From: Euptelea pleiosperma
Taxonomy: Eukaryota > Streptophyta > Magnoliopsida > Ranunculales > Eupteleaceae
Assembly (NCBI GenBank): GCA_035048495.1
Contig: CM068547.1
Location: 35,571,289-35,635,288, forward strand
Direction: 5' to 3'
DNA length: 64,000 nt
Shown here piece by piece: positions 48,398-61,087 of this stretch. The notes below the pieces were generated by a model, which saw nothing but the letters and a program-made list of their open reading frames with translations, ran no database searches and had not been told where the DNA came from. The translations under genes and the position numbers were made by a program. The stretch's first letter is position 1. The number at the start of each line of letters is the position of its first letter.

Positions 48398-49392
48398 GAG
48401 ACGTTGACGCACGGATGGAGCTAACTTGTTTCGACTGTCACGATTCTTGATCCAACAATTCAAATGTGTTGAAACAATGGTAATGGAAGAGATTTAGGCC
48501 AATTACGAGGTCCGATTACGAAAAAGTCACAAGTTATAGGCTTCGGAATGTAACACACAAACTGAGTCCAATTTGAGACGTTGATGCACGGATTGAGCTA
48601 ACTTGTTTCGACTGTCAAGAATCTTGTTCCAACACATCAAATGTGTTGAAACAATAGTAATGGACGAGTTTGAGTCCAATTACGAGGTCCGGTTGCGAAA
48701 ATGTCACAAGTTATAGGCTTCGGAATATAACACACAAACTGAGTCCAATTTGAGACGTTGACGCATTGATGGAGCTAACTTGTTTCGACGGTCCCAAATC
48801 ATGTTCCAACACTTAAAATCTGTTTAAACAATAGTAATGGAATAGTTGGAGTCCAATTACGAGGTGTGGTTGCGAAAAATTCACAAGTTATAAGCTTCGG
48901 AACGAAACACACAAACTGAGTCCAATTTGAGACGTTGATGCACGGATGGAGCTAACTTGTTTCGACGGTCCCAAATCATGTTCTAACGATTAAAATCTGT
49001 TGAAACAATTGTAATGGAAGAGTTGGAGTCAAATTACGAGCTCTGGTTGCGAAAAGGTCACAAGTTATAGGCTTTGGAATGTAACACACAAACTGAGTCC
49101 AATTAGAGACATTGACGAACGGATGGAGCAAACTTCTTTCGACTGTCCCGAATTTTACTCCAACACTTCAAATGTGTTGAAACAATAGTAATGGAAGAGT
49201 TTGAGTCCAATTACGAGGTCCAGTTGCGAAAAAGTCACAAGTTATAGGCTTCGGAATGTAACACACAAACTGAGTCCAATCTAAGACGTTGTTGCACGGA
49301 TGGAGCTAACTTGTTTCGACTGTCAAGAATCTTGTTCCAATACATCAAATCTGTTGAAACAATAGTAATGGAAGAGTTTGAGTCCAAAATAA

Positions 49393-52300
49393 GAGGTCCG
49401 GTTGCGAAAATGTCACAAGTTATAGCCTTCGGAATATAACACACAAACTGAGTCCAATTTGAGACGTTGACGCATGGATGGAGCTAACTTGTTTCGACGG
49501 TCCCAAATCATGTTCCAACACTTAAAATCTGTTGAAACAATAGTAATGGAAGAGTTGGAGTCCAATTACGAGGTGTAGTTGCGAAAAATTCACAAGTTAT
49601 AAGCTTCGGAACATAACACACAAACTGAGTCCAGTTTGAGACGTTGACGCACGGATGGAGCTAACTTGTTTCGACGGTCCCAAATCATGTTCCAACACTT
49701 AAAATCTGTTGAAACAATTGTAATGGAAGAGTTTGAGTCAAATTACGAGCTCTGGTTGCGAAAACGTCACAAGTTATAGGCTTCGGAATGTAACACACAA
49801 ACTGAGTCCAATTAGAGACATTGACGAACGGATGGAGCAAACTTCTTTCGACTGTCCCGAATTTTGCTCCAACACTTCAAATGTGTTGAAACAATAGTAA
49901 TGGAAGAGTTTGAGTCCAATTACGAGGTTCAGTTGCGAAAAAGTCACAAGTTATAGGCTTCGGAATGTAACACACAAACTGAGTCCAATTTGAGACGTTG
50001 ATGCACGGATGGAGCTAACTTGTTTCGACTGTCAAGAATCTTGTTCCAATACATCAAATGTGTTGAAACAATAGTAATGGAAGAGTTTGAGTCCAAAATA
50101 AGAGGTCCGGTTTCGAAAATGTCACAAGTTATAGCCTTCGGAATATAACACACAAACTGAGTCCAATTTGAGACGTTGACGCACGGATGGAGCTAACTAG
50201 TTTCGACTGTCACGAATCTTGTTCCAACACTTCAAATGTGTTGAAACAATAGTAATGGAAGAGTTTGAGTCCAATTACGAGATCCGGTTGCGTAAAAGTC
50301 ACAAGTTATGGGTTTCGGAAGGTAATACACAAACTGAGTCCAATTTGAGACGTTGACGCACGGATGGAGCAAACTTCTTTCGACTGTCAAGAATCTTGTC
50401 CCAACACTGCAAATGTGTTGAAACAATTGTAATGGAAGAGTTTGAGTCCAAAATAAGAGGTCTGGTTGCGAAAATGTCACAAGTTATAGCCTTCGGAATA
50501 TAACACACAGACTGAGTCCAATTTGAGACGTTGACGCATGTATAGAGCTAACTTGTTTCGACGGTCCCAAATCATGTTCCAACACTTAAAATCTGTTGAA
50601 AAAATAGTAATGGAAGAGTTAGAGTCCAATTACGAGGTGTGGTTGCGAAAAATTCACAAGTTATAAGCTTCGGAACGTAACACACAAACAGAGTCCAATT
50701 TGAGACGTTGACGCACGGATGGAGCTAACTTGTTTCGACTGTCACGATTCATGATCCAACAATTCAAATGTGTTGAAACAATGGTAATGGAAGAGATTTA
50801 GGCCAATTACGAGGTCCGATTGCGAAAAAGTCACAAGTTATAGGCTTCGGAATGTAACACACAAACTGAGTCCAATTTGAGACGTTGATGCACGGATTGA
50901 GCTAACTTGTTTCGACTGTCAAGAATCTTGTTCCAACACATCAAATGTGTTGAAACAATACTAATGGACGAGTTTGAGTCCAATTACGAGGTCCGGTTGC
51001 GAAAATGTCACAAGTTATAGGCTTCGGAATATACCGCACAAACTGAGTCCAATTTGAGACGTTGACGCATGGATGGAGCTAACTTGTTTCGACGGTCCCA
51101 AATCATGTTCCAACACTTAAAATCTGTTTAAACAATAGTAATGGAATAGTTGGAATCCAATTACGAGGTGTGGTTGCAAAAAATTCACAAGTTATAAGCT
51201 TCGGAACGTAACACACAAACTGACTCCAATTTGAGACGTTGATGCACGGATGGAGCTAACTTGTTTCGACTGTCAAGAATCTTGTTCCAACACATCAAAT
51301 GTGTTGAAACAATAGTAATGGAAGAGTTTGAGTCCAAAATAAGAGGTCTGGTTGCGAAAATGTCACAAGTTATAGCCTTCGGAATATAACACACAAACTG
51401 AGTCCAATTTGAGACGTTGACGCATGGATGGAGCTAACTTGTTTCGACGGTCCCAAATCATGTTCCAACACTTAAAATCTGTTGAAACAATAGTAATGGA
51501 AGAGTTGGAGTCCAATTACGAGGTGTGGTTGCGAAAAATTCACAAGTTATAAGCTTCGGAACGTAACACACAAACTGAGTCCAATTTGAGACGTTGATGC
51601 ACGGATGGAGCTAACTTGTTTCGACTGTCAAGAATCTTGTTCCAACACATCAAATGTGTTGAAACAATAGTAATGGAAGAGTTTGAGTCAAAAATAAGAG
51701 GTCTGGTTGCGAAAATGTCACAAGCTATAGCCTTCGGAATATAACACACAAACTGAGTCCAATTTGAGACGTTGACGCATGGATGCAGCTAACTTGTTTC
51801 GACGGTCCCAAATCATGTTCCAACACTTAAAATCTGTTGAAAAAATAGTAATGGAAGAGTTAGAGTCCAATTACGAGGTGTGGTTGCGAAAAATTCACAA
51901 GTTATAAGCTTCGGAACGTAACACACAAACTGAGTCCAATTTGAGACGTTGACGCACGGATGGAGTTAACTTGTTTCGACTGTCACGATTCTTGATCCAA
52001 CAATTCAAATGTGTTGAAACAATGGTAATGGAAGAGATTTAGGCCAATTACGAGTTCCGATTGCGAAAAAGTCACAAGTTATAGGCTTCGGAATGTAACA
52101 CACAAACTGAGTCCAATTTGAGACGTTGATGCACGGATTGAGCTAACTTGTTTCGACTGTCAAGAATCTTGTTCCAACACATCAAATGTGTTGAAACAAT
52201 AGTAATGGACGAGTTTGAGTCCAATTACGAGGTCCGGTTGCGAAAATGTCACAAGTTATAGGCTTCGGAATATAACACACAAACTGAGTCCAATTTGAGA

Positions 52301-55240
52301 CGTTGACGCATTGATGGAGCTAACTTGTTTCGACGGTCCCAAATCATGTTCCAACACTTAAAATCTGTTTAAACAATAGTAATTGAAGAGTTGGAGTCCA
52401 ATTACGAGGTGTGGTTGCGAAAAATTCACAAGTTATAAGCTTCGGAACGTAACACACAAACTGAGTCCAATTTGAGACGTTGATGCACGGATGGAGCTAA
52501 CTTGTTTCGACTGTCAAGAATCTTGTTCCAACACATCAAATGTGTTGAGACAATAGTAATGGAAGAGTTTGAGTCCAAAATAAGAGGTCTGGTTGCGAAA
52601 ATGTCACAAGTTATAGCCTTCGGAATATAACACACAAACTGAGTCCAATTTGAGACGTTGACGCATGGATGGAGCTAACTTGTTTCGACGGTCCCAAATC
52701 ATGTTCCAACACTTAAAATCTGTTGAAAAAATAGTAATGGAAGAGTTAGAGCCCAATTACGAGGTGTGGTTGCGAAAAATTCACAAGTTATAAGCTTCGG
52801 AACGTAACACACAAACTGAGTCCAATTTGAGACGTTGACGCACGGATGGAGCTAACTTGTTTCGACTGTCACGATTCTTGATCCAACAATTCAAATGTGT
52901 TGAAACAATGGTAATGGAAGAGATTTAGGCCAATTACGAGTTCCGATTGCGAAAAAGTCACAAGTTATAGGCTTCGGAATGTAACACACAAACTGAGTCC
53001 AATTTGAGACGTTGATGCACGGATTGAGCTAACTTGTTTCGACTGTCAAGAATCTTGTTCGAACACATCAAATGTGTTGAAACAATAGTAATGGAAGAGT
53101 TTGAGTCCAATTACATGGTCCGATTGCTAAAAGCCCTTAAGTTATAGGCTTCGGAATGTAACAAACGAACTGAGTCCAATTTGAGACGTTGACGCACGGA
53201 TAGAGCTAACTTATTTCGACGGTCCCAAATCATGTTCCAACGATTAAAATCTGTTGAAACAATTGTAATGGAAGAGTTGGAGTCAAATTACGAGCTCTGG
53301 TTGCGAAAACGTCACAAGTTATAGGCTTTGGAATGTAACACACAAACTGAGTCCAATTAGAGACATTGACGAACGGATGGAGCAAACTTCTTTCGACTGT
53401 CCCGAATTTTACTCCAACACTTCAAATGTGTTGAAACAATAGTAATGGAAGAGTTTGAGTCCAATTACGAGGTCCAGTTGCGAAAAAGTCACTAGTTATA
53501 GGCTTCGGAATGTAACACACAAACTGAGTCCAATCTGAGACGTTGATGCACGGATGGAGCTAACTTGTTTCGACTGTCAAGAATCTTGTTCCAATACATC
53601 AAATCTGTTGAAACAATAGTAATGGAAGAGTTTGAGTCCAAAATAAGAGGTCCGGTTGCGAAAATGTCACAAGTTATAGCCTTCGGAATATAACACACAA
53701 ACTGAGTCCAATTTGAGACGTTGACGCATGGATGGAGCTAACTTGTTTCGACGGTCCCAAATCATGTTCCAACACTTAAAATCTGTTGAAACAATAGTAA
53801 TGGAAGAGTTGGAGTCCAATTACGAGGTGTAGTTGCGAAAAATTCACAAGTTATAAGCTTCGGAACATAACACACAAACTGAGTCCAGTTTGAGACGTTG
53901 ACGCACGGATGGAGCTAACTAGTTTCGACTGTCACGAATCTTGTTCCAACACTTCAAATGTGTTGAAACAATAGTAATGGAAGAGTTTGAGTCCAATTAC
54001 GAGGTCCGGTTGCGAAAAAGTCACAAGTTATGGGCTTCGGAAGGTAATACACAAACTGAGTCCAATTTGAGACGTTGACGCACGGATGGAGCAAACTTCT
54101 TTCGACTGTCAAGAATCTTGTCCCAACACTGCAAATGTGTTGAAACAATAGTAATTGAAGAGTTGGAGTCCAATTACGAGGTCTGGTTGCGAAAAATTCA
54201 CAAGTTATAAGCTTCGGAACGTAACACACAAACTGAGTCCAATTTGAGACGTTGACGCACGGATGGAGCTAACTTGTTTCGACTGTCACGAATCTTGTTC
54301 CAACACTTCAAATGTGTTGAAACAATAGTAATGGAAGAGTTTGAGTCCAATTACGAGGTATGGTTGCGAAAAAGTCACAAGTTATAAGCTTCGGAATGTA
54401 ATACACAAACTGAGTCCAATTTGAGACGTTGACGCACGGATGGAGCAAACTTGTTTCGACTGTCACGAATCTTGTCCCAACACTGCAAATGTGTTGAAAC
54501 AATAGTAATGGAAGAATTCGAGTCTAATTACGAGGTCCAGTGGCGAAAAAGTCACAAGTTATAGGCTTCGGAATGTAACACACAAACTGAGTCCAATTTG
54601 AGACGTTGATGCACGGATTGAGCTAACTTGTTTCGACTGTTAAGAATCTTATTCCAACACATCAAATGTGTTGAAACAATAGTAATGGAAGAGTTTGAGT
54701 CCAATTACATGGTCCGATTGCTAAAAGCCCTTAAGTTATAGGCTTCGGAATGTAACAAACGAACTGAGTCCAATTTGAGACGTTGACGCACGGATAGAGC
54801 TAACTTGTTTCGACGGTCCCAAATCATGTTCCAACACTTAAAATCTGTTGACACAATTGTAATGGAAGAGTTTGAGTCAAATTACGAGCTCTAGTTGCGA
54901 AAACGTCACAAGTTATAGGCTTCGGAATGTAACACACAAACTGAGTCCAATTAGAGACATTGACGAACGGATGGAGCAAACTTCTTTCGACTGTCCCGAA
55001 TTTTGCTCCAACACTTCAAATGTGTTGAAACAATAGTAATGGAAGAGTTTGAGTCCAATTACGAGGTTCAGTTGCGAAAAAGTCACAAGTTATAGGCTTC
55101 GGAATGTAACACACAAACTGAGTCCAATTTGAGACGTTGATGCACGGATGGAGCTAACTTGTTTCGACTGTCAAGAATCTTGTTCCAATACATCAAATGT
55201 GTTGAAACAATAGTAATGGAAGAGTTTGAGTCCAAAATAC
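49393..55240. repeat. ~5848-bp tandem segmental duplication, copy 1
   Basis: This 33-monomer block repeats directly downstream at +5847/5848. Shared private variants include GGTTTCGAAAATG (about 50108), GAGTCAAAAATAAG (about 51685), CAAGCTATAGCC (about 51721), GGATGCAGCTAAC (about 51781), GTTGAGACAATAG (about 52544), GAGCCCAATTAC (about 52749), CACTAGTTATAG (about 53491) and CCAGTGGCG (about 54537). Confidence 0.85.
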
Positions 55241-58200
55241 GAGGTCCGGTTGCGAAAATGTCACAAGTTATAGCCTTCGGAATATAACACACAAACTGAG
55301 TCCAATTTGAGACGTTGACGCATGGATGGAGCTAACTTGTTTCGACGGTCCCAAATCATGTTCCAACACTTAAAATCTGTTGAAACAATAGTAATGGAAG
55401 AGTTGGAGTCCAATTACGAGGTGTAGTTGCGAAAAATTCACAAGTTATAAGCTTCGGAACATAACACACAAACTGAGTCCAGTTTGAGACGTTGACGCAC
55501 GGATGGAGCTAACTTGTTTCGACGGTCCCAAATCATGTTCCAACACTTAAAATCTGTTGAAACAATTGTAATGGAAGAGTTTGAGTCAAATTACGAGCTC
55601 TGGTTGCGAAAACGTCACAAGTTATAGGCTTCGGAATGTAACACACAAACTGAGTCCAATTAGAGACATTGACGAACGGATGGAGCAAACTTCTTTCGAC
55701 TGTCCCGAATTTTGCTCCAACACTTCAAATGTGTTGAAACAATAGTAATGGAAGAGTTTGAGTCCAATTACGAGGTTCAGTTGCGAAAAAGTCACAAGTT
55801 ATAGCTTCGGAATGTAACACACAAACTGAGTCCAATTTGAGACGTTGATGCACGGATGGAGCTAACTTGTTTCGACTGTCAAGAATCTTGTTCCAATACA
55901 TCAAATGTGTTGAAACAATAGTAATGGAAGAGTTTGAGTCCAAAATAAGAGGTCCGGTTTCGAAAATGTCACAAGTTATAGCCTTCGGAATATAACACAC
56001 AAACTGAGTCCAATTTGAGACGTTGACGCACGGATGGAGCTAACTAGTTTCGACTGTCACGAATCTTGTTCCAACACTTCAAATGTGTTGAAACAATAGT
56101 AATGGAAGAGTTTGAGTCCAATTACGAGATCCGGTTGCGTAAAAGTCACAAGTTATGGGCTTCGGAAGGTAATACACAAACTGAGTCCAATTTGAGACGT
56201 TGACGCACGGATGGAGCAAACTTCTTTCGACTGTCAAGAATCTTGTCCCAAACACTGCAAATGTGTTGAAACAATTGTAATGGAAGAGTTTGAGTCCAAA
56301 ATAAGAGGTCTGGTTGCGAAAATGTCACAAGTTATAGCCTTCGGAATATAACACACAAACTGAGTCCAATTTGAGACGTTGACGCATGTATAGAGCTAAC
56401 TTGTTTCGACGGTCCCAAATCATGTTCCAACACTTAAAATCTGTTGAAAAAATAGTAATGGAAGAGTTAGAGTCCAATTACGAGGTGTGGTTGCGAAAAA
56501 TTCACAAGTTATAAGCTTCGGAACGTAACACACAAACAGAGTCCAATTTGAGACGTTGACGCACGGATGGAGCTAACTTGTTTCGACTGTCACGATTCCT
56601 GATCCAACAATTCAAATGTGTTGAAACAATGGTAATGGAAGAGATTTAGGCCAATTACGAGGTCCGATTGCGAAAAAGTCACAAGTTATAGGCTTCGGAA
56701 TGTAACACACAAACTGAGTCCAATTTGAGACGTTGATGCACGGATTGAGCTAACTTGTTTCGACTGTCAAGAATCTTGTTCCAACACATCAAATGTGTTG
56801 AAACAATACTAATGGACGAGTTTGAGTCCAATTACGAGGTCCGGTTGCGAAAATGTCACAAGTTATAGGCTTCGGAATATAACGCACAAACTGAGTCCAA
56901 TTTGAGACGTTGACGCATGGATGGAGCTAACTTGTTTCGACGGTCCCAAATCATGTTCCAACACTTAAAATCTGTTTAAACAATAGTAATGGAATAGTTG
57001 GAATCCAATTACGAGGTGTGGTTGCAAAAAATTCACAAGTTATAAGCTTCGGAACGTAACACACAAACTGACTCCAATTTGAGACGTTGATGCACGGATG
57101 GAGCTAACTTGTTTCGACTGTCAAGAATCTTGTTCCAACACATCAAATGTGTTGAAACAATAGTAATGGAAGAGTTTGAGTCCAAAATAAGAGGTCTGGT
57201 TGCGAAAATGTCACAAGTTATAGCCTTCGGAATATAACACACAAACTGAGTCCAATTTGAGACGTTGACGCATGGATGGAGCTAACTTGTTTCGACGGTC
57301 CCAAATCATGTTCCAACACTTAAAATCTGTTGAAACAATAGTAATGGAAGAGTTGGAGTCCAATTACGAGGTGTGGTTGCGAAAAATTCACAAGTTATAA
57401 GCTTCGGAACGTAACACACAAACTGAGTCCAATTTGAGACGTTGATGCACGGATGGAGCTAACTTGTTTCGACTGTCAAGAATCTTGTTCCAACACATCA
57501 AATGTGTTGAAACAATAGTAATGGAAGAGTTTGAGTCAAAAATAAGAGGTCTGGTTGCGAAAATGTCACAAGCTATAGCCTTCGGAATATAACACACAAA
57601 CTGAGTCCAATTTGAGACGTTGACGCATGGATGCAGCTAACTTGTTTCGACGGTCCCAAATCATGTTCCAACACTTAAAATCTGTTGAAAAAATAGTAAT
57701 GGAAGAGTTAGAGTCCAATTACGAGGTGTGGTTGCGAAAAATTCACAAGTTATAAGCTTCGGAACGTAACACACAAACTGAGTCCAATTTGAGACGTTGA
57801 CGCACGGATGGAGTTAACTTGTTTCGACTGTCACGATTCTTGATCCAACAATTCAAATGTGTTGAAACAATGGTAATGGAAGAGATTTAGGCCAATTACG
57901 AGTTCCGATTGCGAAAAAGTCACAAGTTATAGGCTTCGGAATGTAACACACAAACTGAGTCCAATTTGAGACGTTGATGCACGGATTGAGCTAACTTGTT
58001 TCGACTGTCAAGAATCTTGTTCCAACACATCAAATGTGTTGAAACAATAGTAATGGACGAGTTTGAGTCCAATTACGAGGTCCGGTTGCGAAAATGTCAC
58101 AAGTTATAGGCTTCGGAATATAACACACAAACTGAGTCCAATTTGAGACGTTGACGCATTGATGGAGCTAACTTGTTTCGACGGTCCCAAATCATGTTCC

Positions 58201-61087
58201 AACACTTAAAATCTGTTTAAACAATAGTAATTGAAGAGTTGGAGTCCAATTACGAGGTGTGGTTGCGAAAAATTCACAAGTTATAAGCTTCGGAACGTAA
58301 CACACAAACTGAGTCCAATTTGAGACGTTGATGCACGGATGGAGCTAACTTGTTTCGACTGTCAAGAATCTTGTTCCAACACATCAAATGTGTTGAGACA
58401 ATAGTAATGGAAGAGTTTGAGTCCAAAATAAGAGGTCTGGTTGCGAAAATGTCACAAGTTATAGCCTTCGGAATATAACACACAAACTGAGTCCAATTTG
58501 AGACGTTGACGCATGGATGGAGCTAACTTGTTTCGACGGTCCCAAATCATGTTCCAACACTTAAAATCTGTTGAAAAAATAGTAATGGAAGAGTTAGAGC
58601 CCAATTACGAGGTGTGGTTGCGAAAAATTCACAAGTTATAAGCTTCGGAACGTAACACACAAACTGAGTCCAATTTGAGACGTTGACGCACGGATGGAGC
58701 TAACTTGTTTCGACTGTCACGATTCTTGATCCAACAATTCAAATGTGTTGAAACAATGGTAATGGAAGAGATTTAGGCCAATTACGAGTTCCGATTGCGA
58801 AAAAGTCACAAGTTATAGGCTTCGGAATGTAACACACAAACTGAGTCCAATTTGAGACGTTGATGCACGGATTGAGCTAACTTGTTTCGACTGTCAAGAA
58901 TCTTGTTCGAACACATCAAATGTGTTGAAACAATAGTAATGGAAGAGTTTGAGTCCAATTACATGGTCCGATTGCTAAAAGCCCTTAAGTTATAGGCTTC
59001 GGAATGTAACAAACGAACTGAGTCCAATTTGAGACGTTGACGCACGGATAGAGCTAACTTATTTCGACGGTCCCAAATCATGTTCCAACGATTAAAATCT
59101 GTTGAAACAATTGTAATGGAAGAGTTGGAGTCAAATTACGAGCTCTGGTTGCGAAAACGTCACAAGTTATAGGCTTTGGAATGTAACACACAAACTGAGT
59201 CCAATTAGAGACATTGACGAACGGATGGAGCAAACTTCTTTCGACTGTCCCGAATTTTACTCCAACACTTCAAATGTGTTGAAACAATAGTAATGGAAGA
59301 GTTTGAGTCCAATTACGAGGTCCAGTTGCGAAAAAGTCACTAGTTATAGGCTTCGGAATGTAACACACAAACTGAGTCCAATCTGAGACGTTGATGCACG
59401 GATGGAGCTAACTTGTTTCGACTGTCAAGAATCTTGTTCCAATACATCAAATCTGTTGAAACAATAGTAATGGAAGAGTTTGAGTCCAAATAAGAGGTCC
59501 GGTTGCGAAAATGTCACAAGTTATAGCCTTCGGAATATAACACACAAACTGAGTCCAATTTGAGACGTTGACGCATGGATGGAGCTAACTTGTTTCGACG
59601 GTCCCAAATCATGTTCCAACACTTAAAATCTGTTGAAACAATAGTAATGGAAGAGTTGGAGTCCAATTACGAGGTGTAGTTGCGAAAAATTCACAAGTTA
59701 TAAGCTTCGGAACATAACACACAAACTGAGTCCAGTTTGAGACGTTGACGCACGGATGGAGCTAACTAGTTTCGACTGTCACGAATCTTGTTCCAACACT
59801 TCAAATGTGTTGAAACAATAGTAATGGAAGAGTTTGAGTCCAATTACGAGGTCCGGTTGCGAAAAAGTCACAAGTTATGGGCTTCGGAAGGTAATACACA
59901 AACTGAGTCCAATTTGAGACGTTGACGCACGGATGGAGCAAACTTCTTTCGACTGTCAAGAATCTTGTCCCAACACTGCAAATGTGTTGAAACAATAGTA
60001 ATTGAAGAGTTGGAGTCCAATTACGAGGTCTGGTTGCGAAAAATTCACAAGTTATAAGCTTCGGAACGTAACACACAAACTGAGTCCAATTTGAGACGTT
60101 GACGCACGGATGGAGCTAACTTGTTTCGACTGTCACGAATCTTGTTCCAACACTTCAAATGTGTTGAAACAATAGTAATGGAAGAGTTTGAGTCCAATTA
60201 CGAGGTATGGTTGCGAAAAAGTCACAAGTTATAAGCTTCGGAATGTAATACACAAACTGAGTCCAATTTGAGACGTTGACGCACGGATGGAGCAAACTTG
60301 TTTCGACTGTCACGAATCTTGTCCCAACACTGCAAATGTGTTGAAACAATAGTAATGGAAGAATTCGAGTCTAATTACGAGGTCCAGTGGCGAAAAAGTC
60401 ACAAGTTATAGGCTTCGTAATGTAACACACAAACTGAGTCCAATTTGAGACGTTGATGCACGGATTGAGCTAACTTGTTTCGACTGTTAAGAATCTTATT
60501 CCAACACATCAAATGTGTTGAAACAATAGTAATGGAAGAGTTTGAGTCCAATTACATGGTCCGATTGCTAAAAGCCCTTAAGTTATAGGCTTCGGAATGT
60601 AACAAACGAACTGAGTCCAATTTGAGACGTTGACGCACGGATAGAGCTAACTTGTTTCGACGGTCCCAAATCATGTTCCAACACTTAAAATCTGTTGACA
60701 CAATTGTAATGGAAGAGTTTGAGTCAAATTACGAGCTCTAGTTGCGAAAACGTCACAAGTTATAGGCTTCGGAATGTAACACACAAACTGAGTCCAATTA
60801 GAGACATTGACGAACGGATGGAGCAAACTTCTTTCGACTGTCCCGAATTTTGCTCCAACACTTCAAATGTGTTGAAACAATAGTAATGGAAGAGTTTGAG
60901 TCCAATTACGAGGTTCAGTTGCGAAAAAGTCACAAGTTATAGGCTTCGGAATGTAACACACAAACTGAGTCCAATTTGAGACGTTGATGCACGGATGGAG
61001 CTAACTTGTTTCGACTGTCAAGAATCTTGTTCCAATACATCAAATGTGTTGAAACAATAGTAATGGAAGAGTTTGAGTCCAAAATAT
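55241..61087. repeat. ~5848-bp tandem segmental duplication, copy 2
   Basis: This is the second copy of the 33-monomer block, carrying the same rare variants as copy 1. Private changes include 1-bp indels near 55803, 56249 and 59489 and CTTCGTAATG near 60416. The breakpoint lies between about 61088 and 61165. Confidence 0.85.
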
